Shown here: positions 18,342-27,900 of the stretch, in pieces
Layout: each line of letters opens with the position of its first letter
How positions within the stretch are numbered: the first letter of the stretch is position 1
Assembly: GCA_027487385.1 (NCBI GenBank)
Contig: JAIYDS010000085.1
Span: 1 to 59,899, forward strand
Source: Acetobacteraceae bacterium
GTDB taxonomy: Bacteria > Pseudomonadota > Alphaproteobacteria > Acetobacterales > Acetobacteraceae
DNA length: 59,899 nucleotides
Reading direction: 5' to 3'
Program-made: the position numbers and the translations under genes
The notes under the pieces: generated by a model
Told to the model about the DNA's origin: nothing
Databases searched by the model: none
The model's input: the letters and a program-made list of their open reading frames with translations, nothing else

Positions 18342-18436
18342 GGGTCTTCCTGATATCCCTTCCTAACGTGCCAATGGCCCAAGGGGCCATAGCAATTTTG
18401 GCCAGTTGCCTGCATTCAGCCGCAAGGCATGCCGGG

Positions 18437-19360
18437 TTATCTGCGATAATACATCGCCAGCGCGTCCCAGGCCCGTTCCTCATCCCAGCCCAGCGCCGCT
18501 GCATCGATCGGATCCGCGTTCAATCGAACCGCGGGTTCAGAGTAGTCAGTTTGGCGCCCCAGAACCAGCCGGCATTCCAGGCCCAGCCTCTCACGCATCT
18601 CGGCGGCAAAGCGCTCCGCGAAGGCGCCCTGCGTCTCGCGATAGCCGCTCGGCCCCAGCCGGGCGTCGCGCTTTGTCGTTACCACTTCACGCACAAAATC
18701 GGCATAGGCCAAGCCGAGAAGGTCGACATGGATATTGTCGCGCAGATAAAGCGGCGTCCGAACCTCCGCCGTCTCGCCCTTGCGCCAGGTGTTGATCAGG
18801 TAGCTGCAGAAGCGCGGCTCCTCATACGGTCCAAACGGATTGGCGATGACGAACTTCCCCAGGGGGATACCCATCACGCCGCACCAATAGCGCATGGCCT
18901 GCCACGTCATGCCCTTCGATAGCCCATAAGGCGAGAAGGCGCGGTGTGGCCTATCGCCAACCCCCTCATCCTGTTCGAAGACGCTGCCGGTGGAGATGAC
19001 CGTGCGCAGCCCCCTCCCCCGCATCGTTTCGAGCACCTGGCGCAGGTTGCGGGTGTTCTCAGCCAGGGCGAGCGGGACGTCGAAATCCGGGCTTCGGTAG
19101 TCGGCCACCCGGGCGGCGTGGTGGCACAATACGTCAAAGGCCTGGCCGCGGACCAAGCCGAGGAAGGCCTCATCGCCGAAGCTCATGCCCTCCATCACGT
19201 CGGCATGCGAGGCGAGGCGCTTCACGCGCGCGGCGCGCACGCCCTCATAGCTGTCCATGGAGCCGCGGATCGGTGCCACCACCTGGGCTCCCGCCGCCGC
19301 CAGCGACTCAGCGAACCACATCCCCGTGAAGGAAGTTCCTCCCGTCAAGAGGACTTTCAC
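18437..19360 (-). CDS. NAD(P)-dependent epimerase/dehydratase (extended SDR)
   Basis: A 307-aa sugar-nucleotide SDR. I place the start at GTG 19360, because it forms a GTGA overlap with the stop of rfbC (19359-19357) and has a GGGGGG site 4 bases upstream. An upstream in-frame extension to 19414 would lie inside rfbC. The Rossmann motif is TGGTSFTGMW, and the catalytic Tyr/Lys pair is in YGLSKGMTW with the serine in STGSVFEQ. It probably reduces or epimerises a 4-keto sugar nucleotide made by the rfbF-led set, like CDP-abequose or rhamnose synthases; specificity is not readable. Last gene of a four-gene deoxysugar run. Confidence 0.85.
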   Translation of the reverse strand: MKVLLTGGTSFTGMWFAESLAAAGAQVVAPIRGSMDSYEGVRAARVKRLASHADVMEGMSFGDEAFLGLVRGQAFDVLCHHAARVADYRSPDFDVPLALAENTRNLRQVLETMRGRGLRTVISTGSVFEQDEGVGDRPHRAFSPYGLSKGMTWQAMRYWCGVMGIPLGKFVIANPFGPYEEPRFCSYLINTWRKGETAEVRTPLYLRDNIHVDLLGLAYADFVREVVTTKRDARLGPSGYRETQGAFAERFAAEMRERLGLECRLVLGRQTDYSEPAVRLNADPIDAAALGWDEERAWDALAMYYRR

Positions 19361-19923
19361 TTGACCCCCCGAAGCCGCTCGACCCCGTGAAACCCTGGAT
19401 CGAAATCCGGCCAATTGGCGTCCTTCTCCGAAATCTCAACGGGCTGGACCGGCCATTCGACACCAAAGCGGGGATCGTTCCAGCGCACACCCCGCTCTTC
19501 TTTCGGGGCGTAGAAATCACTCACAAGGTAAAGCGCCTCGGCATCATCGGTGAGGGTGAGGATCGCATGCGCGAAGCCGCGCGGAACGTACATCATCCGA
19601 CGATTCTCAGCCGAGAGCTCGGCGCCGAACCACGCGCCGAAACTCGGACTGTCCGGGCGGAGATCGATGATCGCATCCCACAACGCGCCTCGGATGCAGC
19701 GGACCAACTTCACCTCGGCGGCGGGGGCAAGCTGGTAGTGCAGGCCCCGCAGCGTGCCGCGCTTTCCGGAGAGCGAATTATTGGCCTGCACGAAGCGCGT
19801 CTCGCAGCCATGTTCGGCGAATTCCCGCTCACAGAAGAATCTGGCGAAGAAGCCACGGTCGTCACCGCGCTTCTCAAGATCGATGACCCAGGCGTCTTGC
19901 AGGGGCGTTGGGTTGAACTTCAT
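19357..19923 (-). CDS. rfbC: dTDP-4-dehydrorhamnose 3,5-epimerase family protein
   Basis: A 188-aa RmlC-type cupin, the normal length for the family. Visible marks are DLEKRGDDRGFFARFF, the catalytic histidine in LRGLHYQ, DLRPDSPSFGAW, and VPRGFAHAILTL. RmlC converts dTDP-4-keto-6-deoxyglucose to the lyxo isomer. Here the gene sits in a run led by a glucose-1-phosphate cytidylyltransferase, so the real substrate may be a CDP-sugar; homologues that act on CDP-sugars are known. The start at ATG 19923 has GGAG 7 bases upstream. It begins 12 bases after the SDR gene at 19936 and overlaps the next SDR by 4 bases. Confidence 0.9.
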   Translation of the reverse strand: MKFNPTPLQDAWVIDLEKRGDDRGFFARFFCEREFAEHGCETRFVQANNSLSGKRGTLRGLHYQLAPAAEVKLVRCIRGALWDAIIDLRPDSPSFGAWFGAELSAENRRMMYVPRGFAHAILTLTDDAEALYLVSDFYAPKEERGVRWNDPRFGVEWPVQPVEISEKDANWPDFDPGFHGVERLRGVK

Positions 19924-19935
19924 GATCCGCTCCGA

Positions 19936-20991
19936 TCAGGCCAGGGTGTCGAGCCAGCGCAGTTCCGGCGTGAGGCGACCCGCGGCAATATGCCCCTCCA
20001 GCACCTTAAGGCGCATGAAATTCGAGCTGCGAAAATCGCCATCGGCGAACCCCATCCCGACCAGGCCTTCGCGCAGGTAGCCGATGGACTGGGCCAGGGA
20101 GACGGCGGGCTGATGCAGCGGTGCGAGGCCGGCGAAAAGAGAGAAATCCACCTTGTAGGAGCGCGTGTCTGGCTGCGCCTGGTGGTTGATCGAGACGTCC
20201 GTCCCGGGAATCGCCTCGGCCACGGCCTCTGCCAGCTGGCGCACCTGGTAGTTCCAACCCTCCGACCCGACATTGACGCTGAGAAGCGAACCACCTGCCG
20301 CTTCGGGCCGGATCAGCGCCCATTCGATGGCGCGGGCCATGTCGCGCACGTCGATCAGGGGGCGCCACGGGGTTCCGTCGGACAAGACGGTGATCCGGCC
20401 AGACGCCACCGCCGAGGCCACGAAATCATTCAGCACAAGGTCGAGGCGCAGCCGGTCTGACATGCCGCAGGCGGTGGCGAAGCGCAGGCAGGTGGTCACC
20501 ACACCGGACATGTCCATCTCGGCCAGGCCGCGTTCCGTGTCCACCTTGGAGCGGGCATAGGCCGTCTGGGGATTCAACGGGTCGCTCTCCTTGCGCGCCG
20601 CGCCGGGCGCGAAGCCATAGACCGAGCAGGAAGAGGCGAAGACGAAACGGGTGACACCCGCGGCCCGCGCGCGGCGCGCGAGTTCGAGGCTGGCATTGCG
20701 GTTGATGTCGCCGGTCACGCCCTCGAATCGCTGGCCCATGGGGTCATTGGAGACGGCAGCCAAGTGCACGACGGCGTCAAACCCAGCGAGATCGGCCTCG
20801 GTGAGGCTGCGCACATCGCCGAAGCGCTGCTCGTCCAGCTGACGCTCGGGGAGGGATGCGGGATTGCTCAGCATATGCGCGAAGAATGCCGCATCGAAGC
20901 CGACAAGCCTTGCTTTCGGCATGACACGCCGGAGGTGTCGCGTGACGACCGGCCCCACATAGCCTTGGTTGCCTGTCATCAGAATTCGCAT
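19936..20991 (-). CDS. NAD-dependent sugar-nucleotide epimerase/dehydratase (extended SDR)
   Basis: A 351-aa extended SDR. GNQGYVGPVV at the N-terminus is the dinucleotide-binding loop, VVHLAAVSNDPMG follows beta-4, SSCSVYG carries the catalytic serine and YARSKVDTE the Tyr-x-x-x-Lys pair. Length and motifs match the 4,6-dehydratase/4-epimerase group. It does not have the GDTGFKGSW start of CDP-glucose 4,6-dehydratase (RfbG), so if a CDP-4-keto sugar is made here either this enzyme or one outside the window performs the dehydration. GAGG with 5-base spacing supports ATG 20991. It lies between rfbF and rfbC in one transcription unit. Confidence 0.85.
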   Translation of the reverse strand: MRILMTGNQGYVGPVVTRHLRRVMPKARLVGFDAAFFAHMLSNPASLPERQLDEQRFGDVRSLTEADLAGFDAVVHLAAVSNDPMGQRFEGVTGDINRNASLELARRARAAGVTRFVFASSCSVYGFAPGAARKESDPLNPQTAYARSKVDTERGLAEMDMSGVVTTCLRFATACGMSDRLRLDLVLNDFVASAVASGRITVLSDGTPWRPLIDVRDMARAIEWALIRPEAAGGSLLSVNVGSEGWNYQVRQLAEAVAEAIPGTDVSINHQAQPDTRSYKVDFSLFAGLAPLHQPAVSLAQSIGYLREGLVGMGFADGDFRSSNFMRLKVLEGHIAAGRLTPELRWLDTLA

Positions 20992-21087
20992 GTCATCCTC
21001 ATCGCGCTCAGGTTCGGAGGGCAGGCTGGCCCAGCTTGCGAGGCGTGGCCACCGGCAGCGGCCCGGCCGCTCGGCAGCACGCGCCGC

Positions 21088-21861
21088 TCACTCCCAGATC
21101 TTCCAGGGTGCGCGTCCGGTCGCCCAGAGTTCCTCGAGGTGTCGAAGATCTCGCATCGTGTCCATGGGTTGCCAGAAACCATGGTGGAAATGCACCCCAA
21201 GCTTGCCATCCCGCGCGAGGGTTTCCAGGGGTTCCCGCTCCCATACAGTCTGGTCGCCTTCGATATAATCCCCAACCTTGGGCGAGCAGACGAAGAAGCC
21301 GCCATTGATCCAGCCGCCATCACCTTGCGGCTTCTCCTGGAAGCCGGTCACGCGCTGTCCCTCGTATCGGATCGCCCCGAACCGCCCAGGCGGTTGGGTC
21401 GCGGTCAGCGTCGCCAACGCACCGGATTGCCGGTGCTGCTTGATGACCGCACTGATGTCCACATCACCCACCCCATCGCCATAGGTCAGGCAGAAGGCCT
21501 CGTCCTCAGCGACATAGGGCAGGATGCGCTTGATGCGCCCGCCGATTTGCGAATGCTCGCCCGTATCGACCAGCGTCACAGTCCAGGGCTCGGCTTGAGA
21601 GCGATGCAGCACCATCTCGCCGGAGCCCAGGTTGAAAGTCACATCGGAGTTGCGCAGCAGGTAGTTTTGGAAATAATCCTTAATCACCGAGCCCTTATAC
21701 CCAAGACAAATAATGAACTCGGTGACCCCGTGGGCAGCATATATTTTCATGATATGCCAAATAATGGGCCGACCACCGACTTCCACCATCGGCTTGGGCT
21801 TTGTGGCAGTCTCTTCGGAAATGCGGGTCCCGAGGCCGCCTGCCAACAACACTGCGCGCAT
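21088..21861 (-). CDS. rfbF: Glucose-1-phosphate cytidylyltransferase
   Basis: A 257-aa nucleotidyltransferase, the usual length of RfbF. The start [16 protein letters not shown], then [18 protein letters not shown] and [10 protein letters not shown], are characteristic of the enzyme that makes CDP-glucose from CTP and glucose 1-phosphate. CDP-glucose is the precursor of 3,6-dideoxyhexoses and branched sugars in O-antigens. I use ATG 21861, preceded by GGCGGAGAC, in place of an upstream in-frame start 48 bases earlier; this gives the canonical N-terminus. It is the first gene of the rfbF-SDR-rfbC-SDR run. The RfbG and RfbH partners are not in the window. Confidence 0.93.
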   Translation of the reverse strand: MRAVLLAGGLGTRISEETATKPKPMVEVGGRPIIWHIMKIYAAHGVTEFIICLGYKGSVIKDYFQNYLLRNSDVTFNLGSGEMVLHRSQAEPWTVTLVDTGEHSQIGGRIKRILPYVAEDEAFCLTYGDGVGDVDISAVIKQHRQSGALATLTATQPPGRFGAIRYEGQRVTGFQEKPQGDGGWINGGFFVCSPKVGDYIEGDQTVWEREPLETLARDGKLGVHFHHGFWQPMDTMRDLRHLEELWATGRAPWKIWE

Positions 21862-22052
21862 GTCTCCGCCTCGCTCAATCGCTCGCGGCAACGGATGACA
21901 GGCCAGCACTCCCTACGCAAGGTGCCAGTTGGGAGGCAGCGCCCCTGCGGCAGGGGTCGTTCGGTTCACCGAGTTCGCGGCGTGACGACGTCAAGCGTCT
22001 GGAACCACCGAAAGGGGCAAGGTCCGGTGACCACTTGGCGTTTGTTGGGGCG

Positions 22053-23240
22053 TCAGGCCCGCGACGCCCCGTCAGCCATGCGCAGTTGCGTCTGCATCCC
22101 AGCCACCACGACCTCAACCCGCGCATTCGGTCCGACCGTCTGCGGAAGATCAAGGCGGAAGCCGCAGGATGTACGCCCCCAGCCGCTGCTTTCGACATCG
22201 AGCCGCGGCCGATTGGCCAAGGTATTTCCTACGACGATCCCGTCGACGCGCACTTCCAACAGCAATGGCTCCGCGGTGGAGAGGCTGAAAGCCCAGCCAG
22301 ACACCACGCCTTGCTTGACCGCATCAACCACGCCGATCAGGTTCAGCCTTGGCGCGGCGGCGGGCTCACTGCGGAGATAAGCTTCGACGCACCTGTAGTC
22401 ATCGCTGCGCGCAAGCTCCTCGGCTTCGGGGGGCAATTCATCATCGCGACCGAAGTTGTAGGTCCTGTAGATGCTTTCGCCGCTCTTCGCGTGCAACTGA
22501 CCGAGGAGGCGCTGAAACGCGGCCAGTGCCTCGGCCAGCGCAGCTCCCTCGGCAACACGGAGTGCCTCCAACTGGGCTTTGGCGCTCTCATACACTTGGT
22601 AATCGGCCGAGAAGCGCTGGCGCTTGCCCTGCGCCTCCATGCGCGCCGCCCTTCGCCAGGCGGCCTGCTCATCGCTCAGCTTCGTGACATTGGTGGGCAC
22701 GTAAAGCGGCACCCTCCAACCCAGGCGACGAGCAAGCAGGAGGACAGAAAGATCGAAGGATTCGCTGACGCCCGTTAGCATGAGACTGTCGCGCATATTG
22801 ATGCACGCCTGATCTTCCCAACTTATGCCAGGCACTCGCGTATCCCCAGCGAGCTGGATAGCTTGCGCGTTACCCGGAAAACTGTCCAGAAAATCTCCGA
22901 CGGTCAGCGCTCCACTGAGAATCCGGTCGCGCAGACTGTGGTGCGGATAGCTGTAAGCGTAGAAATACTCGGACAACGCCCTCTCGATCGGATCCCGCAC
23001 GAAGCTAAAATACGAGCACGGTGTGCGCAGCAACCGATGGATGCCAAACCTGTGATGCCCCGTGACCAACCGCACTTGCCCCCTCTCGAAGGCGCGACGC
23101 AGCGCGACCTCCGGCGAAGGCAACATATGCTTCTGGCCATCTGGTTCGTAGTAGTAGACGTGCTTGACGCCAATCTGTCGTGAGATGATCGTCCGTAACG
23201 TGCTGCCGCCACATTTCGGAATGTGGATATAGACCTGCAA
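22053..23240 (-). CDS. Sulfotransferase with C-terminal GWAF module
   Basis: A 395-aa protein. Residues 1-230 are a PAPS-dependent sulfotransferase domain of the Sulfotransfer_2 (carbohydrate) type. The 5'-phosphosulfate loop HIPKCGGST is at residues 6-14, and the 3'-phosphate site FVRDPIERALSEY starts at residue 80. The middle is helical. Residues 303-390 form one GWAF module (GVVSGWAFSLST, DGIVVGNTLANRPRLD), the same module as in the neighbouring glycosyltransferases. The start is TTG 23240, supported by GGAGG seven bases upstream. The expected reaction is transfer of sulfate from PAPS to a sugar hydroxyl of the surface glycan, so the polymer is probably sulfated. The acceptor is unknown. 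Confidence 0.87.
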   Translation of the reverse strand: MQVYIHIPKCGGSTLRTIISRQIGVKHVYYYEPDGQKHMLPSPEVALRRAFERGQVRLVTGHHRFGIHRLLRTPCSYFSFVRDPIERALSEYFYAYSYPHHSLRDRILSGALTVGDFLDSFPGNAQAIQLAGDTRVPGISWEDQACINMRDSLMLTGVSESFDLSVLLLARRLGWRVPLYVPTNVTKLSDEQAAWRRAARMEAQGKRQRFSADYQVYESAKAQLEALRVAEGAALAEALAAFQRLLGQLHAKSGESIYRTYNFGRDDELPPEAEELARSDDYRCVEAYLRSEPAAAPRLNLIGVVDAVKQGVVSGWAFSLSTAEPLLLEVRVDGIVVGNTLANRPRLDVESSGWGRTSCGFRLDLPQTVGPNARVEVVVAGMQTQLRMADGASRA

Positions 23241-23766
23241 TTATTGTCCTCCACCGGAGTTTCGTTGCGGTTACCCTGAGAGCGGGTTGCAATCTTGTTT
23301 GATAGCTGCCCAAGAGCCCAAGTAACTGGCGACAGGGAATTATAATTTATAGGAAATTACTTTCTGGGTGAATTAATGGTTCAACTGGCGCAATTGAGCC
23401 GTTTCGAATTCTCCGATTCGCGCGGACCAAAGAGGCTACAGGGAACGCACGCATAAATGAAGATCCCAAGAGTTATTCTGCCCCCGATTTGACAGCAGAA
23501 CAAGCGCCGCAGGCCCCGATCCACCGACCGCTCGCCGAACAGCCCTTGATTGCCCATGCCACACGCAGGCCAAGTGAGACGAGAATCTGGCCTGGTCCAT
23601 GGCCGCGCAGTCAATCCAAGGGCCATAGCCAAGCCGCGTCGCTAAACCTCTGACGTAGCTGTTAAATTTCCGGACGCACGAGCGTAACGCTGGGCAAAAC
23701 GCCAATCCGTATCGTTGCATTTTTTGCATCGGTCAAGCCTGACCCCGACCCATGGCAAACACAGTG
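23241..23766. other. Intergenic region without a recognisable gene
   Basis: About 525 bases between the sulfotransferase start and the GT4 stop. Frames of 60-100 codons exist on the minus strand, but none has a known motif or a ribosome-binding site. An AT-rich island at about 23338-23375 contains AATTATAATT and could be part of the promoter for the sulfotransferase gene. I looked for transposase remnants and terminal inverted repeats and saw none. Confidence 0.4.
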
Positions 23767-24930
23767 TCACACATGGATCGGCTCAAGCGCAGAGGGGTCG
23801 CCCTGGCCCTCAGGCAAACCCTCCAGAAAAGCGGCCAGCCGTGTGGCCTTTCCGCCGACATCGAGGCCAGCCGCATAGCCTTGGGCGAACCGACGCATCT
23901 CCGGCGACCGCATCGCTTCCGGGGTCATCGCCTTGAGCACGCGCAGCGAATCTTCGACATTCGTGTCGCCGTAACAAAGGATGGCATGGCGTCCAAGCGA
24001 GTCTGTCACGGCGGTTGCCGCTGAGAAAGCGAGGATGGTGGCGCCAAGCGCTGAGGCCTCCCCGATGACCAGAGGATTGGGATCTTCGCGGGAGGAGAGG
24101 AAGAACACATCCAGATCGCGCATCAGAGCATAGGGGTTCGACGTCGGACCGCTCAGATAGAAGTTATCGAGCTGAAGGCGCTGATAATCGGGGAAAGCGA
24201 TGTTCTCGGGCGCGTCCGCTGCCTCCCACGCGCCGATCCACAGGAAATCCGCCGCCGGCATCGCCTCGGCGCAGGACAGGAAGAGGTCGGCCCCCTTGCG
24301 GGCAGATGCGTGGCCGCACATGCCCACGATGAGCCGCTCGGCTGGCGTGAAGGCGACGCCTGCATGATTGCGGGCGACAATATCCGTCGAGGTTGCCAGG
24401 CGCTGCACTTCGGACAGATCAAGCGCAATGCCAAAATGATGGCGCGCGCCGGGCAAGTGCCCAAACACCCTCAAGGCTTCGGCCTCAAGCTCAGGTGCCG
24501 CGAAGACGATACCATCGCACATCTGCAGGATGTCGAGCTTGGCCACATCAAGCGAGAAAAGCTGCAGCATCTCCTGCGGCTTTTCGTGCAGGTGAAGAAC
24601 GATCTTCTGGTCCAAGCCGCGTGCCGCCGCGGCGAAGCAGGATGTGGCCAGCGAGTTGCAATAGACCAGATCGGCGTCCAGCGACTCCAGGACCATCCGT
24701 GCGCGATCCAGGCGGTGCGCGAAGGGGTTGTGGTGGGAGAAGGCGCCCTCCTCCGCCACATGCACGCGGTCGGCCCCGATGCGCTGCTCCAACCAGGGAC
24801 GCAACGGCCCGTCCTTCATCAGGACGAGTTGGACATCCCAGTCCGGGAGCAGAGCGCCTCCGATCAAACCGCCGACCTTGGGTGCGCCGGTCCGGGTCGC
24901 CTCATGCAGGACAATTGCGATCCGGCGCAT
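23767..24930 (-). CDS. Glycosyltransferase family 4
   Basis: A 387-aa GT-B glycosyltransferase. The N-terminal domain opens with RRIAIVLHEATRTGAPKVGG, where the glycine-rich loop contacts the acceptor and donor. The C-terminal domain has LIVGMCGHASARKGADLFL and SSREDPNPLVIGEASALG, the E-x7-E-like nucleotide-sugar site of family 4. I place the start at ATG 24930, which overlaps the upstream TGA as TGATG; an ATG three codons earlier (24939) is also in frame. The tight overlap shows co-translation with the RgpF-type protein, so it probably extends the same chain. Donor sugar unknown. Confidence 0.9.
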   Translation of the reverse strand: MRRIAIVLHEATRTGAPKVGGLIGGALLPDWDVQLVLMKDGPLRPWLEQRIGADRVHVAEEGAFSHHNPFAHRLDRARMVLESLDADLVYCNSLATSCFAAAARGLDQKIVLHLHEKPQEMLQLFSLDVAKLDILQMCDGIVFAAPELEAEALRVFGHLPGARHHFGIALDLSEVQRLATSTDIVARNHAGVAFTPAERLIVGMCGHASARKGADLFLSCAEAMPAADFLWIGAWEAADAPENIAFPDYQRLQLDNFYLSGPTSNPYALMRDLDVFFLSSREDPNPLVIGEASALGATILAFSAATAVTDSLGRHAILCYGDTNVEDSLRVLKAMTPEAMRSPEMRRFAQGYAAGLDVGGKATRLAAFLEGLPEGQGDPSALEPIHV

Positions 24931-27900
24931 CACACCCATTCCGTGCGATAGCCCAGATGGCGCGAAATCGCCGGGATCAGGCGCTCAACACCGTGGGCGA
25001 TCTGCCCGTCCACATGGAACTCCAAGCTCTTGTCACCACCATACTCCCATTTTTCCTGGCGCAGCCCGGCATGCAGATGCGCCATCACATCAGCGCGCAG
25101 CATCATCATGGTGCCGCTGAGGTAATCAAGCGCCTCCGCCCCCTCCGCGATGCCGAAGCGCTCCAGAAGCCGCCGATATTGCTCATAATTCTTCCCCATG
25201 TCAGACGAGCGCCACTCCTTTGCACCGAGCATCCCGATCTCCGGATCGTTGCGGAAAGCAGCGACGGCTCGCTGCGCGGTGGCGGGACTGCCGGCGAAGG
25301 CGTGCAGCATGCTCCGTCGCCAATAGGTGGCTCGCTCCTCGGGGATATGCGGGCTCTTCTTCGAGTGCATGATCGCGACCGTCTCGTAACGGGAAAAGTC
25401 GATATGGTCGCCGAGCCTCATGAAACCGCCGATATCGCGGCCATTGTCGTTGGAGAGCTGGACAAAGGCGCCCGGACAGAGAGCGCGCAGTTGCTTCTGG
25501 AAGCCGGGATTCCACGCGATATCCACCACATTGATGAAGACATCATGCGGCACGCCAGCGAAATTCCGTGCGAAGCCGGCCAGTTCCGGCAGGAGGTCCT
25601 CATAGAAAATGTGGATCATCACCGCCACTTCGCGCCGTGCTTCGGTTGGCACGGCGCTGGCCAATGCCTCGGCCGGCAGCGGGTCGAGCAACTCCTCATC
25701 CAGGTGAAACTGCCAGGCCCCGTAGATGCGGTTCTCGAACTGCCCGTGCCGCACAAAATGCTCGAGCGCCGCGAGCGGCGCCTCTCCGCGCGGCAGGTCG
25801 GGATTGAAGGCGAGGTAGTCCTCCGCGAAGAAGCCGAGGGGGATGCAGGCGATGTTGGAATTGGCCGCCGCCAACAGGGCGCGTGGCGATGCGGGGCGCC
25901 CTTCTGCTCGGCCATTGGCTTCGAAATGGGCGTCGAGCTCCGCGTCGGACAGCCCAACCAGGTCCGGATTGCGAGCGCGGTAGAAATTCCGCTCGTAATC
26001 ACCGCGGTCCAAGCAAACCCAGCGGATCAGATCCAGACTGAAATCCTCAAGCGGGCGCTTCAGCCGATGGTCGGAGATCAGGCGCTCCGTCTGCCGTGAC
26101 TCCAGGCAATGGGCCAGGGGAGAGCCGAGTTCCGGCCGCCAGCCCGGTTGGCTGGCATAAACGGCTGCAGAAAAGAGCTTGTGGCATCGCAGGCCCCTGC
26201 TTTCGCCGTTCAGGACATAGTGGAGCAGGTCCGGGAGGGCGGGAGTCTCGCCGAGCTCGGACCGGTAGACCACCGGGTCGAACAAGGGGTTCGGCATCAG
26301 CTCCGGCCGGCGATAGCCTGTCTGGCAGTAGTGCTGCAGAGCGCCACCACGGGGCAAGCGCTCCCCTGATTGCTCGAGCTGGTAACGATAGAAGAACGGA
26401 TCCAACAGCGGATGGACCTGCCACTCCTCTGCCGCGAAACCACGCAGCACATTCTCCAGGAGGGACAGGGCCGGGTCTTCCACAAATGCCGGATTTGCCT
26501 GGATCAGCGCGGGGACCAGCAAGGGATGAGGTGCCACGTCGCGATGGGCGGCCGCATCATTCAGGTAGGCGAGATAGGCCCCGGGGCCGCCGGAGATGCC
26601 CATCTGCGAGGCCATGTGGCTGGGCATGGCAAGCGGGTGGGGCTGGACATCGGTCTCGGGGGGCAGCGCCAGCCAGGTGAGGAGAGGGTTTTCCAGCTCA
26701 TCACCGCCCCCCAATTGCTGCCGCACATGGGCAGGATCGAAAAGCAGGCTGGGCGCATGGCCCTGCACGGCGCCGATCGCCAGGAAATGCCGGAGCGGCT
26801 CTTCGTCGCCCAGGCTTTCCTCCAGCTGTGCACGATAAAAGACCGGATCGAAGAGCGGATGGGGTCGTAGCCCCTGCCGATGGCCTTCGCGCACATAGTG
26901 CTCCAGCAGATTGCCTCGGCATTTCGGCGCTTGGCGCCGGTACCAGCGCGGATCGAAGAGCGGATGCGGCGCCACGCCCTCTTTCTCGCCATGCCGCAGA
27001 TAGTGCAGCAGCGGGTTGATCTGGATGCTCGCGCCATCTGGGTGGTTGGTGCGGTAGAAGCCAGGGTCGAAGAGGTCGCAAATCACCGTGGCCGTTATTC
27101 GCTCGGCCGGGCGGGCCAGCGAGGAATTGGCGATCTCACGAGCCATGCCACGCGCGATCACGCGGGTGGCCTCATGGCCAACGGAGAGCGCCTTCGCGTC
27201 GGTGATGAACCCCGGAGGCATGGCCGTCGCGAACAGGTCACCGAGGCGAGCGCGCTCACGCCGCATTTCAGCCCGCAGCGCCTCGAGATCACGCCAAAGC
27301 GCGCCATGGGCGGTCTGAAGCTCGGTCCGAGTGTCCGTCTCCGCCTGTAAGGCCTGTTCGAGGCGCAGACGGACCTTGCGCAATTCGTTCACCCGCCGCT
27401 CGGCTCGCTCCAGCCTCGATCTCAGCCCGTTGTCGAGCAGCGGGTGCTCATCGCCGGGCGATCGGCCGGACAAGATGGCTGGCGCATCAAGTTGCAAGAG
27501 GCTTTCCGGCGCCGAGCTCTGCGCGGCGGGCCGGGCGAGCGGCTGGAACCTCGCCGGGTTGGGCAGGGCCGCTTGCGTCGGTGGAAGCGGGGGGCGTGAC
27601 GCAGGGTGGGAGCCCGGAGAGCCGGCGGTTCCGCCGGACGCGACGGCCGCTGAACTGTCGGTCAGAAGCGATGCCGGCGGCAGCAGCCGCTGCAGCGTAT
27701 GGCGCACCTCCGCGCGGCTTGGCGCCGTCGGGCCGGCCGGGATGATCTCACCTGCCGCGGCAGCGATCTGGAGGGCCGCTGGCCTGGCCAGTTGCTGCGC
27801 GTCCAGGTCACGCAGCTTCTCGGCGATTTCGTTCAGCGCGGCCGCATCTTCCCCAGCGAGGTCGATCCGAAAGCCGCACTGGTTGCCCGGCAGGAAGCCA

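Noticed and set aside
23381-23729. Short minus-strand frames that might be a transposase remnant
   Set aside because: No DDE or other transposase motif and no flanking inverted or direct repeats were found.
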